A DNA stretch of 64,000 nucleotides from Ancylobacter novellus DSM 506 (GTDB lineage: Bacteria > Pseudomonadota > Alphaproteobacteria > Rhizobiales > Xanthobacteraceae), in contig NC_014217.1 in the NCBI RefSeq assembly GCF_000092925.1, positions 1,612,001-1,676,000 on the forward strand. The letters are read 5' to 3'. Below are positions 55,986 through 64,000 of the stretch, in pieces (position 1 is the first letter of the stretch; each line of letters starts with the position of its first letter). The position numbers and the translations under genes are program-made. The notes beneath the pieces were generated by a model that did no database searches, was not told the DNA's origin, and worked only from the letters and a program-made list of their open reading frames with translations.

Positions 55986-56060
55986 TGGCGCGCCCTAGGG
56001 GAGTCGAACCCCTCTCTCCACCGTGAAAGGGTGGCGTCCTAACCGATAGACGAAGGGCGC
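55986..56060 (-). tRNA. tRNA-Glu (TTC)
   Basis: Cloverleaf on the minus strand: acceptor GCGCCCT pairs with AGGGCGC, anticodon stem CCACC/GGTGG encloses the loop ctttcac with anticodon TTC, and the T arm contains GGTTCGACTCC. The discriminator is G and CCA is encoded (complement of 55986-55988). Confidence 0.96.
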
Positions 56061-56170
56061 GCAGGCGCGGCCCTTATAGGGGTGACAGCCCCGGCGCACA
56101 AGCGGTCGCGAGAGGTGTCGTCCACAGGCCAAGGTGCAGCCATCCTGGCCGCACCTTCCAAGGCGTCATC

Positions 56171-56593
56171 TCACCACTTGCCGGTGTTCGGCATCGAGGC
56201 CCAGGGCTCCTGCGGCTCCAGCGCGCCGCCCTTCTGCAGAAGCTCGATGGAGATGTTGTCCGGCGAGCGCACGAAGGCCATGCGCCCGTCGCGCGGCGGG
56301 CGGTTGATGGTGACGCCGCCATCCATCAGCTTCTGACAGGTGGCGTAGATGTCGTCGACCTCATAGGCGAGATGGCCGAAATTGCGGCCTTCGCCATAGG
56401 CTTCCGGGTCCCAGTTGAAAGTTAGCTCGAGCTCGGCGACGCGTTCCTGGCCGGGCGCCGCCAGGAAAACCAGCGTATAGCGGCCCTTCGAATCTTCCCG
56501 GCGACGGAGCTCCACCAGCCCCAGCTTGTTGCAGTAGAAATCCAGCGAGGCGTCGATGTCGGTGACGCGGACCATGGTGTGAAGATATTTCAT
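56171..56593 (-). CDS. gloA: Lactoylglutathione lyase (glyoxalase I)
   Basis: 140 residues. Vicinal-oxygen-chelate fold; the four metal ligands are in place as His5 (YLHTMVRV), Glu56 ([10 protein letters not shown]), His74 ([10 protein letters not shown]) and Glu117 (NISIELLQ). It isomerises the methylglyoxal-glutathione hemithioacetal to S-lactoylglutathione in the cytoplasm. Short Ni-type proportions, without the eukaryotic inserts. It converges on nothing nearby and starts 56 bp from the divergent sirtuin gene. Confidence 0.93.
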   Translation of the reverse strand: MKYLHTMVRVTDIDASLDFYCNKLGLVELRRREDSKGRYTLVFLAAPGQERVAELELTFNWDPEAYGEGRNFGHLAYEVDDIYATCQKLMDGGVTINRPPRDGRMAFVRSPDNISIELLQKGGALEPQEPWASMPNTGKW

Positions 56594-56649
56594 GGCTACC
56601 CTTGAAGGCTCAGGCGGCGTGCCGCCGGTGGGACGAGTGGGCGCACATT

Positions 56650-57417
56650 ATGACGACGGGCGATGACATCAAGGCGGCATGCGCGGATCTTGCCGACATC
56701 CTCGCCGGTATGCGCCGGGGCGTGGCCTTCACCGGCGCCGGCATCTCCACCGAATGCGGCATCCCCGATTTCCGCTCGCCAGGCGGCCTGTGGACGCGCA
56801 ACAGGCCGATCGACTTCGAGAGCTTCCGCTCAAACCGACAGATGCGCGACGAGGCGTGGCGGCGGCGCTTCGAGATGGAGGCGGCCTTCGGCGGCGCGCA
56901 GCCGGGGCGCGGGCACAAGGCGCTGGCGCGGCTGCTCGGGGAAGGGCGGCTCGCCGGCATCGTGACGCAGAACATTGACGGGCTGCACCAGGCTTCCGGG
57001 GTACCGGAGGAGCATCTCGTTGAGCTGCACGGCAACAGCACCTATGCGACCTGTCTCGACTGCGGCACGCGCTACGAGCTCGGCTGGGTGCGGCAGCGCT
57101 TCGAAGCTTCGGGCGGTACGGCGCCCGATTGCCCGGACTGCGAGGGGCCGATCAAGACCGCCACCATCTCCTTCGGTCAGCCCATGCCGGCGCAGGCCAT
57201 GACGCGGGCCGGTACGCTTACCGCCGCCTGCGATGTCTTCCTCGCCATTGGCTCCTCGCTGGTGGTGTGGCCGGCGGCCGGATTCCCGGTGCAGGCCAAG
57301 CGCGGCGGCGCCCGGCTGATCATCATCAACCGCGAGCCGACCGAGCTCGACGACATCGCCGATCTCGTCATCCATGCCGATATCGGCGACGTGTTCGAAG
57401 CTGTAGGGCAAGCCTGA
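56650..57417 (+). CDS. cobB: NAD-dependent protein deacetylase, Sir2 family
   Basis: 255 residues from the ATG at 56650. Sirtuin signatures are AFTGAGISTECGIPDFRSPGG, TQNIDGLHQASG, the catalytic His in VELHGNS and a zinc site with two Cys pairs (CLDC ... CPDC). GSSLVVWPAAGFP and IINREPTELD complete the NAD pocket. It removes acetyl or other acyl groups from lysines. Class III/bacterial type II features are mixed. Normal length, cytosolic, and apparently monocistronic. Confidence 0.92.
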   Translation: MTTGDDIKAACADLADILAGMRRGVAFTGAGISTECGIPDFRSPGGLWTRNRPIDFESFRSNRQMRDEAWRRRFEMEAAFGGAQPGRGHKALARLLGEGRLAGIVTQNIDGLHQASGVPEEHLVELHGNSTYATCLDCGTRYELGWVRQRFEASGGTAPDCPDCEGPIKTATISFGQPMPAQAMTRAGTLTAACDVFLAIGSSLVVWPAAGFPVQAKRGGARLIIINREPTELDDIADLVIHADIGDVFEAVGQA

Positions 57418-57549
57418 ACTTCCTGCCCAAATCCGCACCCGAATCAATTTGGGTGTTTTCGTGGCGGCGACGGGTGCTATGCTTTGAAATCAGAATCAAG
57501 CGGCTCCGCTGGCTGAGCGGGGCGAAGCGTTCGCGGAGGTACGCAGCCG

Positions 57550-58149
57550 ATGGTGTCGGACGGTTCTCTGCCACGGCCCGGATTGGCCTCGCGCAGTTCG
57601 CTGGATCAGGACGTCGACGTTCCCGAGGGAGCGGAGGGCGTCGTCCAGATCGCCGGCACCATCAAATGGTTCGATGTCTCCAAGGGCTATGGCTTCGTGG
57701 TGCCGGATGGCGGCGGCAGCGACGTGCTGCTGCATGTGACCTGCCTGCGCCGCGGCGGTTTCAACACCGCGCAGGAAGGCGCGCGCATCGTCTGCGAGGC
57801 GGTGGCGCGCGAGCGCGGCTTCCAGGCGCTACGGGTGCTGTCCATGGACGCCTCGACGGCACTGCACCACTCGCAGCTGCCGCAGGCGCGCACCCATGTG
57901 AGCGTGCAGCCGGTCGGCGGCTTCGAGCGTGCTTGGGTCAAGTGGTTCAACCGGCTTCGCGGCTTCGGCTTCCTGTCGCGCGGGGAGGGGACGGAGGACA
58001 TCTTCGTCCATATGGAGACGCTGCGCCGGCACGGCTTGACGGAGCTGCGGCCCGGCCAGATGGTGCTGGTGCGCTTCGGCCCCGGTCCCAAGGGGCTGAT
58101 GGCCGCCGAGGTGCGCCCGGACGGCGCCTCGACACCGTCCTCTCACTAG
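57550..58149 (+). CDS. Double cold-shock-domain protein
   Basis: 199 residues with two cold-shock domains: GTIKWFDVSKGYGFVVPDGG (residues ~37-100) and AWVKWFNRLRGFGFLSRGEG (~127-190), each with RNP1-like KGYGFV/RGFGFL and RNP2-like VLLHV/IFVHM. A linker of ~25 residues joins them. Binds single-stranded RNA or DNA. Double-CSD proteins are typical of alphaproteobacteria. It is followed by the DUF192 gene after 29 bp, a conserved pairing in this group. Confidence 0.92.
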   Translation: MVSDGSLPRPGLASRSSLDQDVDVPEGAEGVVQIAGTIKWFDVSKGYGFVVPDGGGSDVLLHVTCLRRGGFNTAQEGARIVCEAVARERGFQALRVLSMDASTALHHSQLPQARTHVSVQPVGGFERAWVKWFNRLRGFGFLSRGEGTEDIFVHMETLRRHGLTELRPGQMVLVRFGPGPKGLMAAEVRPDGASTPSSH

Positions 58150-58178
58150 GGAAGGCGCCACACGGCGCCGCGTCATCC

Positions 58179-58667
58179 ATGCGTATCGCTCACCTCCAGG
58201 CCCGCTCGCGCGCCGGCGTGGCCCGGATGTTGGCCGCGGCCTTCGCGCTGGCCTTCCTGTTCACCGCACTTTCGGCGCAGGCGGCCAATTTCGAGAAGCT
58301 GACCATCGACACCAAGGCTGGGCCGGTCGCGGTCAACATCGAACTGGCGGTGACGCCGGCCGAGCGCGCCAAAGGGCTGATGTACCGCGCCCAGCTGGCG
58401 CCGGATGCCGGCATGCTGTTCGACTTCGAGGTCGACCAGCCTGTCTATATGTGGATGAAGAACACCTACATCCCGCTCGACATGCTGTTCATCCGCGCCG
58501 ATGGCCGGGTGGCGAGCATCGCCACCGACACCACTCCGCTGTCGACCGAAACCATTTCATCGGGCGGCCCGGTGCGCGCGGTGCTGGAGCTGCCGGCCGG
58601 TACGGTGCGCGCCCGCGGCATCGCGGTCGGCGACCGCGTGAGGCACCGGCTGTTCGCGGGCGGGTAG
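58179..58667 (+). CDS. DUF192 family secreted protein
   Basis: 162 residues from the ATG at 58179. Signal peptide (MLAAAFALAFLFTALSAQA), then a DUF192 domain with ELAVTPAERAKGLMYRAQLA, GMLFDFEVDQPVYMWMKNTY, IPLDMLFIRADG and AVLELPAGTVRARGI. A periplasmic or exported protein of unknown function. It lies directly behind the cold-shock gene and is the usual companion there. Confidence 0.9.
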   Translation: MRIAHLQARSRAGVARMLAAAFALAFLFTALSAQAANFEKLTIDTKAGPVAVNIELAVTPAERAKGLMYRAQLAPDAGMLFDFEVDQPVYMWMKNTYIPLDMLFIRADGRVASIATDTTPLSTETISSGGPVRAVLELPAGTVRARGIAVGDRVRHRLFAGG

Positions 58668-58687
58668 CACGGCCAGAACACAGTCCC

Positions 58688-59587
58688 ATGCTCCCCGACG
58701 TCCTCCCGCGCGCCACGCGAACTGTATTAAATTACCTGACGTCATCTCCGCGCCCGGTGCGGCTCATCGTCTATGGCCGGCATAGCGCCGATTGGAACAC
58801 CGCGCTGGCACCCGATGCTCCGGTCTGGAACGTGATCGGACAGGTCGGCGAGGTCATGGTGCTGCCGCACGAGGCGCCGCTGCCGCCGTCCCGTAGCGGC
58901 TGGCGAACGCTCATCTTGCCGCTGATGGAGCCGCATATCCTCGCCTGCGCGCGCGACAGGCATGAGGGGCTGATGCCGAGCCATCACGCGGTCCGGACGC
59001 TGGCCGACAAGGCGCTGTTCGCGTACTATGCCGAGAGCCACGGGCTGGGCCGGCTCTGCCCTCCGCGTTTCGCCTCGACCTCTGAGGCGGCGCTGCCCTG
59101 CGTGGTGAAGCGCCATGATCTGAATGGCGGCTGCGGCGTCGAGATCGCCGAGAGCATCGAGGGCCTCGCCGAATTGAGCGGCATAGAGCCGTGGAAGGGG
59201 CACCCGGTTCTGCTGCAGGGCTATGAGCCGTCTCCCGCGCAGTACGTCACCCATGCGGTGTGCCGTTCCGGGCGAATCCTGTCGCAGGTCACCTATCGCC
59301 AGACGCTGGCCGACGGCGCGCGCATACGACGCTGGAACACGGCGTTGGTCCAGGAGCGCGTGAGCCCGGCGGCGGCCTGGCTGGACGGCATCGAGCGCTT
59401 CCTGCGGCCCCTGAGTTACAGCGGCCCGTGCTGCGTCGACTATATTGCGCGGGCGGACGGCTCGCTCTGCGTGTTCGAGATCAACCCGCGCCTCGGCGGC
59501 TCGCTGATGATGCCGGAGAATGTCGGCGATCTCGGCGCGTTGTTGCGGACGCTCCTGCGCTTCGCGCGGCCATTGGCAACGGGCTAG
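58688..59587 (+). CDS. ATP-grasp domain protein
   Basis: 299 residues from the ATG at 58688 (MLPDVLPRATRTVLNYL). The second half shows ATP-grasp features: PCVVKRHDLNGGCGVEIAES (ATP-binding loop with Lys), HPVLLQGYEPSPAQYVTHAV and CCVDYIARADGSLCVFEINP followed by RLGGSL (Mg-binding Glu/Asn). The N-terminal ~100 residues are a less typical pre-ATP-grasp domain. It probably ligates a carboxylate to an amine or thiol; the product is unknown. 20 bp after the DUF192 gene on the same strand. Confidence 0.75.
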   Translation: MLPDVLPRATRTVLNYLTSSPRPVRLIVYGRHSADWNTALAPDAPVWNVIGQVGEVMVLPHEAPLPPSRSGWRTLILPLMEPHILACARDRHEGLMPSHHAVRTLADKALFAYYAESHGLGRLCPPRFASTSEAALPCVVKRHDLNGGCGVEIAESIEGLAELSGIEPWKGHPVLLQGYEPSPAQYVTHAVCRSGRILSQVTYRQTLADGARIRRWNTALVQERVSPAAAWLDGIERFLRPLSYSGPCCVDYIARADGSLCVFEINPRLGGSLMMPENVGDLGALLRTLLRFARPLATG

Positions 59588-59601
59588 GGGTCCGTTCGCG
59601 C

Positions 59602-59814
59602 CTACTGCTCCACCAGCTCGACGCGGCGGTTCTTCGCCTGCCCGTTCTCGGTGCGGTTGCTCGCCACCGGCGCCAGCGGGCCGAGGCCGCGCGAAGCGAG
59701 GCGCTTGGCGTCGATGCCCTGTTTGGCAAGGACCGCCTCGAAGGAGTTCTGAGAGAAGGCGGGCGCGGCCAACAGCGCGCCCAGGATGAATGCCAGAAAG
59801 CCGAGCCGACGCAT
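59602..59814 (-). CDS. Mini OmpA-like protein: signal peptide joined to the end of an OmpA domain
   Basis: 70 residues. A complete signal peptide (LGFLAFILGALLAAPAFSQ) is followed by ~50 residues, the last of which (GLGPLAPVASNRTENGQAKN then RRVELVEQ) are the C-terminal helix-strand of an OmpA-like peptidoglycan-binding domain. The main part of the domain (TDxxGxxxYNxxLS) is missing. It may be an internal-deletion remnant or a true micro-exported protein. The full-length relative at 60.8 kb ends in nearly the same motif. Confidence 0.6.
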   Translation of the reverse strand: MRRLGFLAFILGALLAAPAFSQNSFEAVLAKQGIDAKRLASRGLGPLAPVASNRTENGQAKNRRVELVEQ

Positions 59815-59968
59815 CGCATTGCCCCCACAAGTTGCGATGAACGCATCTTCTAGCCGATCGAAGCGTTGCGGTTACTGGATTCGTGGCGGCGAAGTCCGGG
59901 TGCTGGAAGCGATCAGACGTCGCTCCGGCGCGAACGGATTCCAACTCCGGTGAGGTCGATCGTCCGAA

Positions 59969-60045
59969 TGGTCGGGGCAGCAGGATTCGAACCTGCGACC
60001 TGAAGTACCCAAAACTTCCGCGCTACCGGGCTGCGCTATACCCCG
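59969..60045 (-). tRNA. tRNA-Pro (TGG)
   Basis: Cloverleaf on the minus strand: begins CGGGGTATAGCGCAGCCCGG, anticodon stem GAAGT/ACTTC around the loop tttgggt with anticodon TGG, T arm GGTTCGAATCC, acceptor closing with CCCCG, discriminator A and encoded CCA (complement of 59969-59971). Confidence 0.96.
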
Positions 60046-60053
60046 ATCCATCG

Positions 60054-60076
60054 AAACCGTTGAGAACAAACGGTTT
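60054..60076. repeat. 8-bp inverted repeat upstream of tRNA-Pro
   Basis: aaaccgtt and aacggttt, separated by 7 bases, lie 9 bp upstream of the tRNA-Pro 5' end. The rest of 60046-60322 shows no gene on either strand; the frames there are low-quality and cross the tRNA. Confidence 0.4.
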
Positions 60077-60322
60077 GCCGAAATCCGAGCTCGGATAATC
60101 GGCATCTTGGAATGGCACAGAGCAACTGAGCATGGCAAGGGGCGGCGTTGAAACTTCCGGCACGACCGTCGTGAGACCCCATTCGGCTCCGCCACGCCGA
60201 CCGTTCCGGGCGTTCTGGCTGGCCGCCGCCGCTTGCCAGAAACTCCCCCTCGTCATAAGCAGATCGTGACCGGGGAATAGCCTGCGATCCCGAGCGGCGC
60301 GAGGGGAAGGGAGCGAGTTGAA

Positions 60323-60628
60323 ATGGTGGCACGCATCTACAAGCCGACGCGCAACGCCATGCAGTCCGGCACGGCTAAGACCAAGCTCTGGGTGCTCGAC
60401 TACGAGCCTGAGCAGCCGCGCCAGGTTGAGCCGCTGATGGGCTACACCAGCTCCGGCGACATGAAGAGCCAGCTTCGCCTCCGCTTCGACAGCAAAGAAG
60501 AGGCGATCGCCTATGCCGAGCGCCACGGCATCGCCTATCAGGTGCAGGAGCCGCAGGAGGCGACGCGGCGCAGAATGGCCTATGCGGATAATTTCAGCTT
60601 CCGCCGCATCGGCCAGTGGACTCACTGA
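60323..60628 (+). CDS. NDUFS4-like ETC complex I subunit
   Basis: 101 residues. It matches the conserved region of mitochondrial NDUFS4 found in alphaproteobacteria: ARIYKPTRNAMQSGTAKTKLWVL, then GYTSSGDMKSQLRLRFDSKE and EAIAYAERHGIAYQV with the C-terminal FRRIGQWTH. An accessory subunit that stabilises the NADH-binding arm of complex I. GGGAG precedes the ATG. Stands alone between two tRNA genes, as is usual for this gene. It supports the alphaproteobacterial assignment. Confidence 0.93.
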   Translation: MVARIYKPTRNAMQSGTAKTKLWVLDYEPEQPRQVEPLMGYTSSGDMKSQLRLRFDSKEEAIAYAERHGIAYQVQEPQEATRRRMAYADNFSFRRIGQWTH

Positions 60629-60655
60629 TTCCGCGCCGGGCGGCATGACGAGACC

Positions 60656-60732
60656 GGCCGCGTAGCTCAGCTGGATAGAGCAGCCGCCTTCTAAGCGGCA
60701 GGTCGCTGGTTCGAGCCCAGCCGCGGTCGCCA
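60656..60732 (+). tRNA. tRNA-Arg (TCT)
   Basis: Acceptor GGCCGCG pairs with CGCGGTC (one G-U), D arm TAGCTCAGCTGGATAGAGC, anticodon stem GCCGC/GCGGC with loop cttctaa and anticodon TCT, T arm CTGGTTCGAGCCCAG, discriminator G and encoded CCA at 60730-60732. Confidence 0.96.
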
Positions 60733-60770
60733 AGCTCCGCCTGTGGATTCGTCCGTACCGTACTTCGCCG

Positions 60771-61766
60771 TCATTGCGGGCGGCCAACCAACTCGACGAT
60801 CTCGACGCGCCGGTTCTTCGCCCGCCCTTCCTCTGTGCGGTTGCTGGCGACCGGAGCGATCATGCCGGCACCGGCCGGCGTCGTTCGGTTCGCCGCGATG
60901 CCGTGCTGCGAGGTGAGGCGGTTCGCCACCGCCTGGGCGCGGCGCTGCGACAGCGAAAGATTGTAATCGAAGGCGCCATGCCCGTCGGTATGGCCGACGA
61001 TCAGCACGCCAAGCTGCGGGTTGCTCTTCAGGAGGCTGGCCAACTGCGCGATCTGCGCTTCGGATTCCGGCTTGATGTCGGCTTTGTCGAAGTCGAAGTA
61101 GATGCCGTAGATCGCGATGCGGCCATCCTTCGCCAGCGCGCGTTCCATCTCGCTCGCCTCGATGACCTTGATCTGGCCGGTGTCCATCGCCTTGCCCTTG
61201 ACGATGGTGACCGCGACGTGAGGGACGAGAGGACGCGTGCCGGTGGCCTTGCTCTCGACGCCGAGCATACCGACCGTCAGCTTGCCTTCGGTGCTGTCGC
61301 GCTCTGCCAGCAGATAGACTGACGTGTCCCATGTGGTGGGCATGCCGACCGCGCCCTTCGCCGCCGTCCAGAAGGCCGAGATATTGCCGGCGGGAGCGCA
61401 GTCCTTCTGTTGACAGAAGAAGCGGATTTCGAAGCCGTTCGCCTTCAGCGCCCCCTCGTAGTTGCGCATGACCTCGAGGATCGAGCGGCCCTCCGGCCCC
61501 TCGTAGCGGATGGAGGTCAGCTCGCCCGCAACCTCGGTCTGCCATGCCGACGGCTTGTCCTTCTCTCCGCGCCCCACCGCCTTGGAGGGCAGTCTCAGCT
61601 CCTCATAGCGTTTGGTCTCGTAGGAGGTGATGCGCGAGCCGTCATAACGGCCGATCGACGGGTAGTCGGACGAGCCTCGAACGTCGGCCGACTGCCCCAG
61701 GCTTGGCGCAAGGCCTCCGCCGATTGCAAGCACGAACACCAAGGCAACAAGGCAAATCCGCTGCAT
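60771..61766 (-). CDS. OmpA-family protein with N-terminal DUF4892-like domain
   Basis: 331 residues from the ATG at 61766. Signal peptide (ICLVALVFVLAIGGGLAPSLG). Residues ~30-200 resemble DUF4892 (YPSIGRYDGSRITSYETKRY, FFCQQKDCAPAGNISAFWTA). Residues ~225-325 are a full OmpA C-terminal domain with IYFDFDKADIKPES, GHTDGHGAFDYNLSLSQRRA (peptidoglycan-binding Asp/Arg) and SNRTEEGRAKNRRVEIVELV. A periplasmic or outer-membrane protein tethered to peptidoglycan. Its C-terminal end is nearly identical to that of the mini protein at 59.6 kb. Confidence 0.88.
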   Translation of the reverse strand: MQRICLVALVFVLAIGGGLAPSLGQSADVRGSSDYPSIGRYDGSRITSYETKRYEELRLPSKAVGRGEKDKPSAWQTEVAGELTSIRYEGPEGRSILEVMRNYEGALKANGFEIRFFCQQKDCAPAGNISAFWTAAKGAVGMPTTWDTSVYLLAERDSTEGKLTVGMLGVESKATGTRPLVPHVAVTIVKGKAMDTGQIKVIEASEMERALAKDGRIAIYGIYFDFDKADIKPESEAQIAQLASLLKSNPQLGVLIVGHTDGHGAFDYNLSLSQRRAQAVANRLTSQHGIAANRTTPAGAGMIAPVASNRTEEGRAKNRRVEIVELVGRPQ

Positions 61767-62000
61767 GCCACAGCCCCCCATGGACGGCTCGATGATGGAG
61801 GTTGCGGAACTGAATTACCTTTCGTCAAGCTTTCCGGAGTGGCCACTTGGCCGAAACCGTGCCTTGAAGTGGGAGGTTTCCCTGATGCCGTAGCTCTGCG
61901 TCAGGTGCATAGCGATATTGGAGGGGCACCAAAGTCGAATCGCCGCAGGCAAGGTGCCGCGCTATCGACCATCACCCGTACCGACACGTCAGGTTCCGCC

Positions 62001-63494
62001 ATGCATCGCGAGCGCATCCGCCAGCCGTCGCTTCTGGACAAGGTCGTCAGCGCGGAGGAGGCCGCTGCCCATATCCGCGACGGCATGACGGTGGGGATGA
62101 GCGGCTTCACCCGCGCCGGGGAGGCCAAGGCGGTGCCGCTGGCGCTGGCGCAGCGGGCGAAGACCGAGCCGCTGAAGATCACCCTCATCACCGGCGCCTC
62201 GCTCGGCAACGACCTCGACAAGCAGCTGGCCGAGGCGCATGTCCTCGCCCGCCGCATCCCGTTCCAGTCCGATCCGGCGCTGCGCAAGGCGATCAATGCC
62301 GGCGAGGTGATGTTCGTCGACCAGCACCTCTCCGAGACGGTGGAGATGCTGCGCACCCGCCAGATGGGTCCGGTCGACGTCGCGGTGATCGAGGCCGTGG
62401 CGATCACCGAGCAGGGCGGGATCATCCCGACGACGTCGGTGGGCAATTCTGCGAGCTTCGCCATCCTGGCCGAGAAGGTGATCGTCGAGATCAACCTTTC
62501 GCAGCCGACCCTGCTCGAGGGCCTTCACGACATCTACATTCCGACCCGCCGGCCGGTGCGCCATCCCATCCCCGTGGTGGCGCCGGAGAACCGCGTCGGC
62601 CTGCCCTTCATCCCGGTGGACCCGGGGAAGATCGCCGCCATCGTCGTCACCTCGAAGCTCGATTCCTCCTCCACCGTGCTGCCGCCGGACGCGGAGACGC
62701 GGGCGATCGCCGGCCATCTGACCGAGCTGCTCAAGCACGAGGTGAAGCTCGGCCGGCTGACCGAGACGCTGCAGCCGCTGCAGGCGGGCATCGGCACTAT
62801 CGCCAATGCGGTGATGCACGGGCTGATCGACAGCCCGTTCCGCAACCTCACCATGTATTCCGAGGTGCTGCAGGACTCGACCTTCGACCTGTTCGACGCC
62901 GGCAAGCTCGACTTCGCCTCCGGCTCCTCGATCACCCTGTCGCAGGCAAAGTACCAGGCGGTGCTGCCGGAGCTTGCCCGCTACAAGCCGAAGCTGGTGC
63001 TGCGCCCGCAGGAGATCAGCAACCACCCGGAGGTCATCCGCCGCCTCGGCGTCATCGCCGTGAACACGGCGCTGGAGTTCGACATCTACGGCAACATCAA
63101 CTCCACCCATGTCGGCGGCACGCAGATGATGAACGGCATCGGCGGCTCCGGCGACTTCGCCCGCAACGCATTCCTCTCCGTCTTCGTTACCAAGTCGGTC
63201 GCCAAGAACGGCGCCATCTCCAGCGTCGTGCCGATGGTGAGCCATGTCGACCACACCGAGCACGACGTCGACATCGTGGTGACGGAGCAGGGGCTGGCGG
63301 ACCTGCGTGGGCTGGCGCCGCGCGAACGGGCGAAGCTGATCATCGCGAATTGCGCCCATCCCGATTATCGCGACGCGCTCGCCGACTATCACGAACGAGC
63401 GCTCGCGCGCGGCGGGCATACGCCGCATCTGATCGAGGAGGCGCTCGGCTGGCACGCGGCGCTGCGCGAGCGCGGCACCATGCGGCGCGGCTGA
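62001..63494 (+). CDS. Acetyl-CoA hydrolase/CoA-transferase family protein (succinyl-CoA:acetate type)
   Basis: 497 residues from the ATG at 62001; the frame upstream is antisense to the OmpA gene. Family I CoA-transferase of the AarC/Cat1 type: GMTVGMSGFTRAGEAKAVPL near the N-terminus, GIGTIANAVMHGL, the catalytic glutamate in NTALEFDIYGNINSTHVGGT, GIGGSGDFARNAFLSVF and VTEQGLADLRGLAPRERAK. It moves CoA between succinyl-CoA and acetate (or propionate), or hydrolyses acetyl-CoA. Length normal. Stands alone. It could serve acetate metabolism fed by the malonate and other catabolic operons. Confidence 0.9.
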   Translation: MHRERIRQPSLLDKVVSAEEAAAHIRDGMTVGMSGFTRAGEAKAVPLALAQRAKTEPLKITLITGASLGNDLDKQLAEAHVLARRIPFQSDPALRKAINAGEVMFVDQHLSETVEMLRTRQMGPVDVAVIEAVAITEQGGIIPTTSVGNSASFAILAEKVIVEINLSQPTLLEGLHDIYIPTRRPVRHPIPVVAPENRVGLPFIPVDPGKIAAIVVTSKLDSSSTVLPPDAETRAIAGHLTELLKHEVKLGRLTETLQPLQAGIGTIANAVMHGLIDSPFRNLTMYSEVLQDSTFDLFDAGKLDFASGSSITLSQAKYQAVLPELARYKPKLVLRPQEISNHPEVIRRLGVIAVNTALEFDIYGNINSTHVGGTQMMNGIGGSGDFARNAFLSVFVTKSVAKNGAISSVVPMVSHVDHTEHDVDIVVTEQGLADLRGLAPRERAKLIIANCAHPDYRDALADYHERALARGGHTPHLIEEALGWHAALRERGTMRRG

Positions 63495-63659
63495 GGGGGT
63501 CGGAGGATCCGTCCGGTTCGAGCGATTTCCCGCATGACGAGCGGTTGGCCGGCCGGCTAGTATCATCGTGCCTGTGCGGCGGCGCCGCCGGTGGCTGCGG
63601 ATGCGCAGCTCGAGCTTCGCCGCGGCGCGCCACACGCGCCCGTCACGGGAGTCGCCGGC

Positions 63660-64000
63660 ATGAACCTTTCGCGTCGTTCGCTTTTCCTCGCCGGTGCCGG
63701 GGCGGGCCTCGCCTCTGTGACTTGGCCTGCTACATCGGTGCGCGCCGCCGCGCCGCGCGTGCTGCGGCTGGAGAGCTACCAGATCGAGATCGCCGGCCGG
63801 GCGGCGACCCGCTTCCGCGTCGTGCAGCCGGACGGCACGGAGGGCCTGACCCTCGACGAGGGCGACGAATTCGACGTGCGGGTGGAGAACGGTCTCAACG
63901 AGCTGTCCGGGCTGCACTGGCACGGGTTGGTCGAGCCGTGGCGGCAGGATGGCGTTCCCTATCTCTCGGCCCCGCCGATTGCGCCGGGCGCGAGCGTGGA
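63660..64000 (+). CDS. Multicopper oxidase, N-terminal part
   Basis: 113 residues to the window edge. A twin-arginine signal (NLSRRSLFLAGAGAGLASV) precedes a first cupredoxin domain with the copper-ligand motif LSGLHWHGL. TLDEGDEFDVRVENGLNEL is the strand before it. Tat export with copper loading in the cytoplasm fits laccase/CopA-like or CueO-like enzymes. The remaining domains and the other copper motifs are outside the window, so substrate class is open. Confidence 0.85.
   Translation, partial: MNLSRRSLFLAGAGAGLASVTWPATSVRAAAPRVLRLESYQIEIAGRAATRFRVVQPDGTEGLTLDEGDEFDVRVENGLNELSGLHWHGLVEPWRQDGVPYLSAPPIAPGASV

Noticed and set aside
55986..60732. tRNA cluster as a possible integration site for a genomic island
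   Set aside because: No integrase, no direct repeat of a tRNA 3' end and no atypical genes next to the three tRNAs.
61989..63923. 644-codon minus-strand frame
   Set aside because: Antisense to the CoA-transferase and across the intergenic gap; no recognisable domain.

Overview
This is a GC-rich, densely coded stretch of a bacterial chromosome. The gene set points to an alphaproteobacterium of the Hyphomicrobiales. The clues are a mitochondrial-type NDUFS4-like complex I subunit, TRAP and tripartite-tricarboxylate (TTT) transporters, a rhizobial-style malonate operon and many FCD-type GntR regulators. Xanthobacteraceae (Ancylobacter or Starkeya-like) is a guess; the genus cannot be fixed from this window. 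There is no prophage, intact insertion sequence or CRISPR array. Three tRNA genes (Glu-TTC, Pro-TGG, Arg-TCT) lie in the last 9 kb.

Layout. (1) 0-4 kb: the end of eutC, small envelope proteins, an L,D-transpeptidase-like lipoprotein, a YbaK deacylase and a TehA-type channel. (2) 4-19.3 kb, minus strand: AraC regulator, class III aminotransferase, hydantoinase/oxoprolinase subunits A and B, a TorT-like binding protein with a sugar-type ABC transporter, and a three-subunit molybdenum hydroxylase. The hydroxylase FAD subunit overlaps the ABC permease by 4 bp, so this reads as one uptake and catabolism unit, probably for a nitrogen heterocycle or lactam. (3) 19.4-24.9 kb: LysR, PxpA, a biotin carrier, a biotin carboxylase and PxpB/PxpC, together resembling a dissociated urea carboxylase. 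(4) 24.9-31.7 kb: malonate TRAP transporter, malonyl-CoA synthetase, malonyl-CoA decarboxylase and a MatR-type regulator with a candidate operator. (5) 31.8-33.7 kb: an alpha/beta hydrolase, then a scar of three broken genes (proline racemase, livF, SDR). (6) 33.8-37.5 kb: arsenic operon arsR-arsC-arsC/arsN2-acr3-arsH. (7) 37.5-55.8 kb: a large catabolic locus. (8) 55.9-64 kb: housekeeping genes, tRNAs, OmpA-like proteins, a CoA-transferase and the start of a multicopper oxidase.

Region 7 is the best candidate for an undescribed system. It holds two MmgE/PrpD proteins, a fluoroacetate-dehalogenase-type hydrolase, a four-domain rhodanese, a TTT transporter, an AbrB-type permease, an SDR lacking its usual catalytic residues, three isopropylmalate/tartrate dehydrogenase-family enzymes, a PdxA-family dehydrogenase and three FCD GntR regulators with nearly identical recognition helices. 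Six sites of the form TTGTNNACAR (some with one base changed) sit in the promoter gaps of these units, four of them sharing the exact 10-mer GTTGACAGTT. The genes therefore look like one regulon for a hydroxylated (possibly halogenated) di- or tricarboxylate. The substrate is not determined by the sequence.
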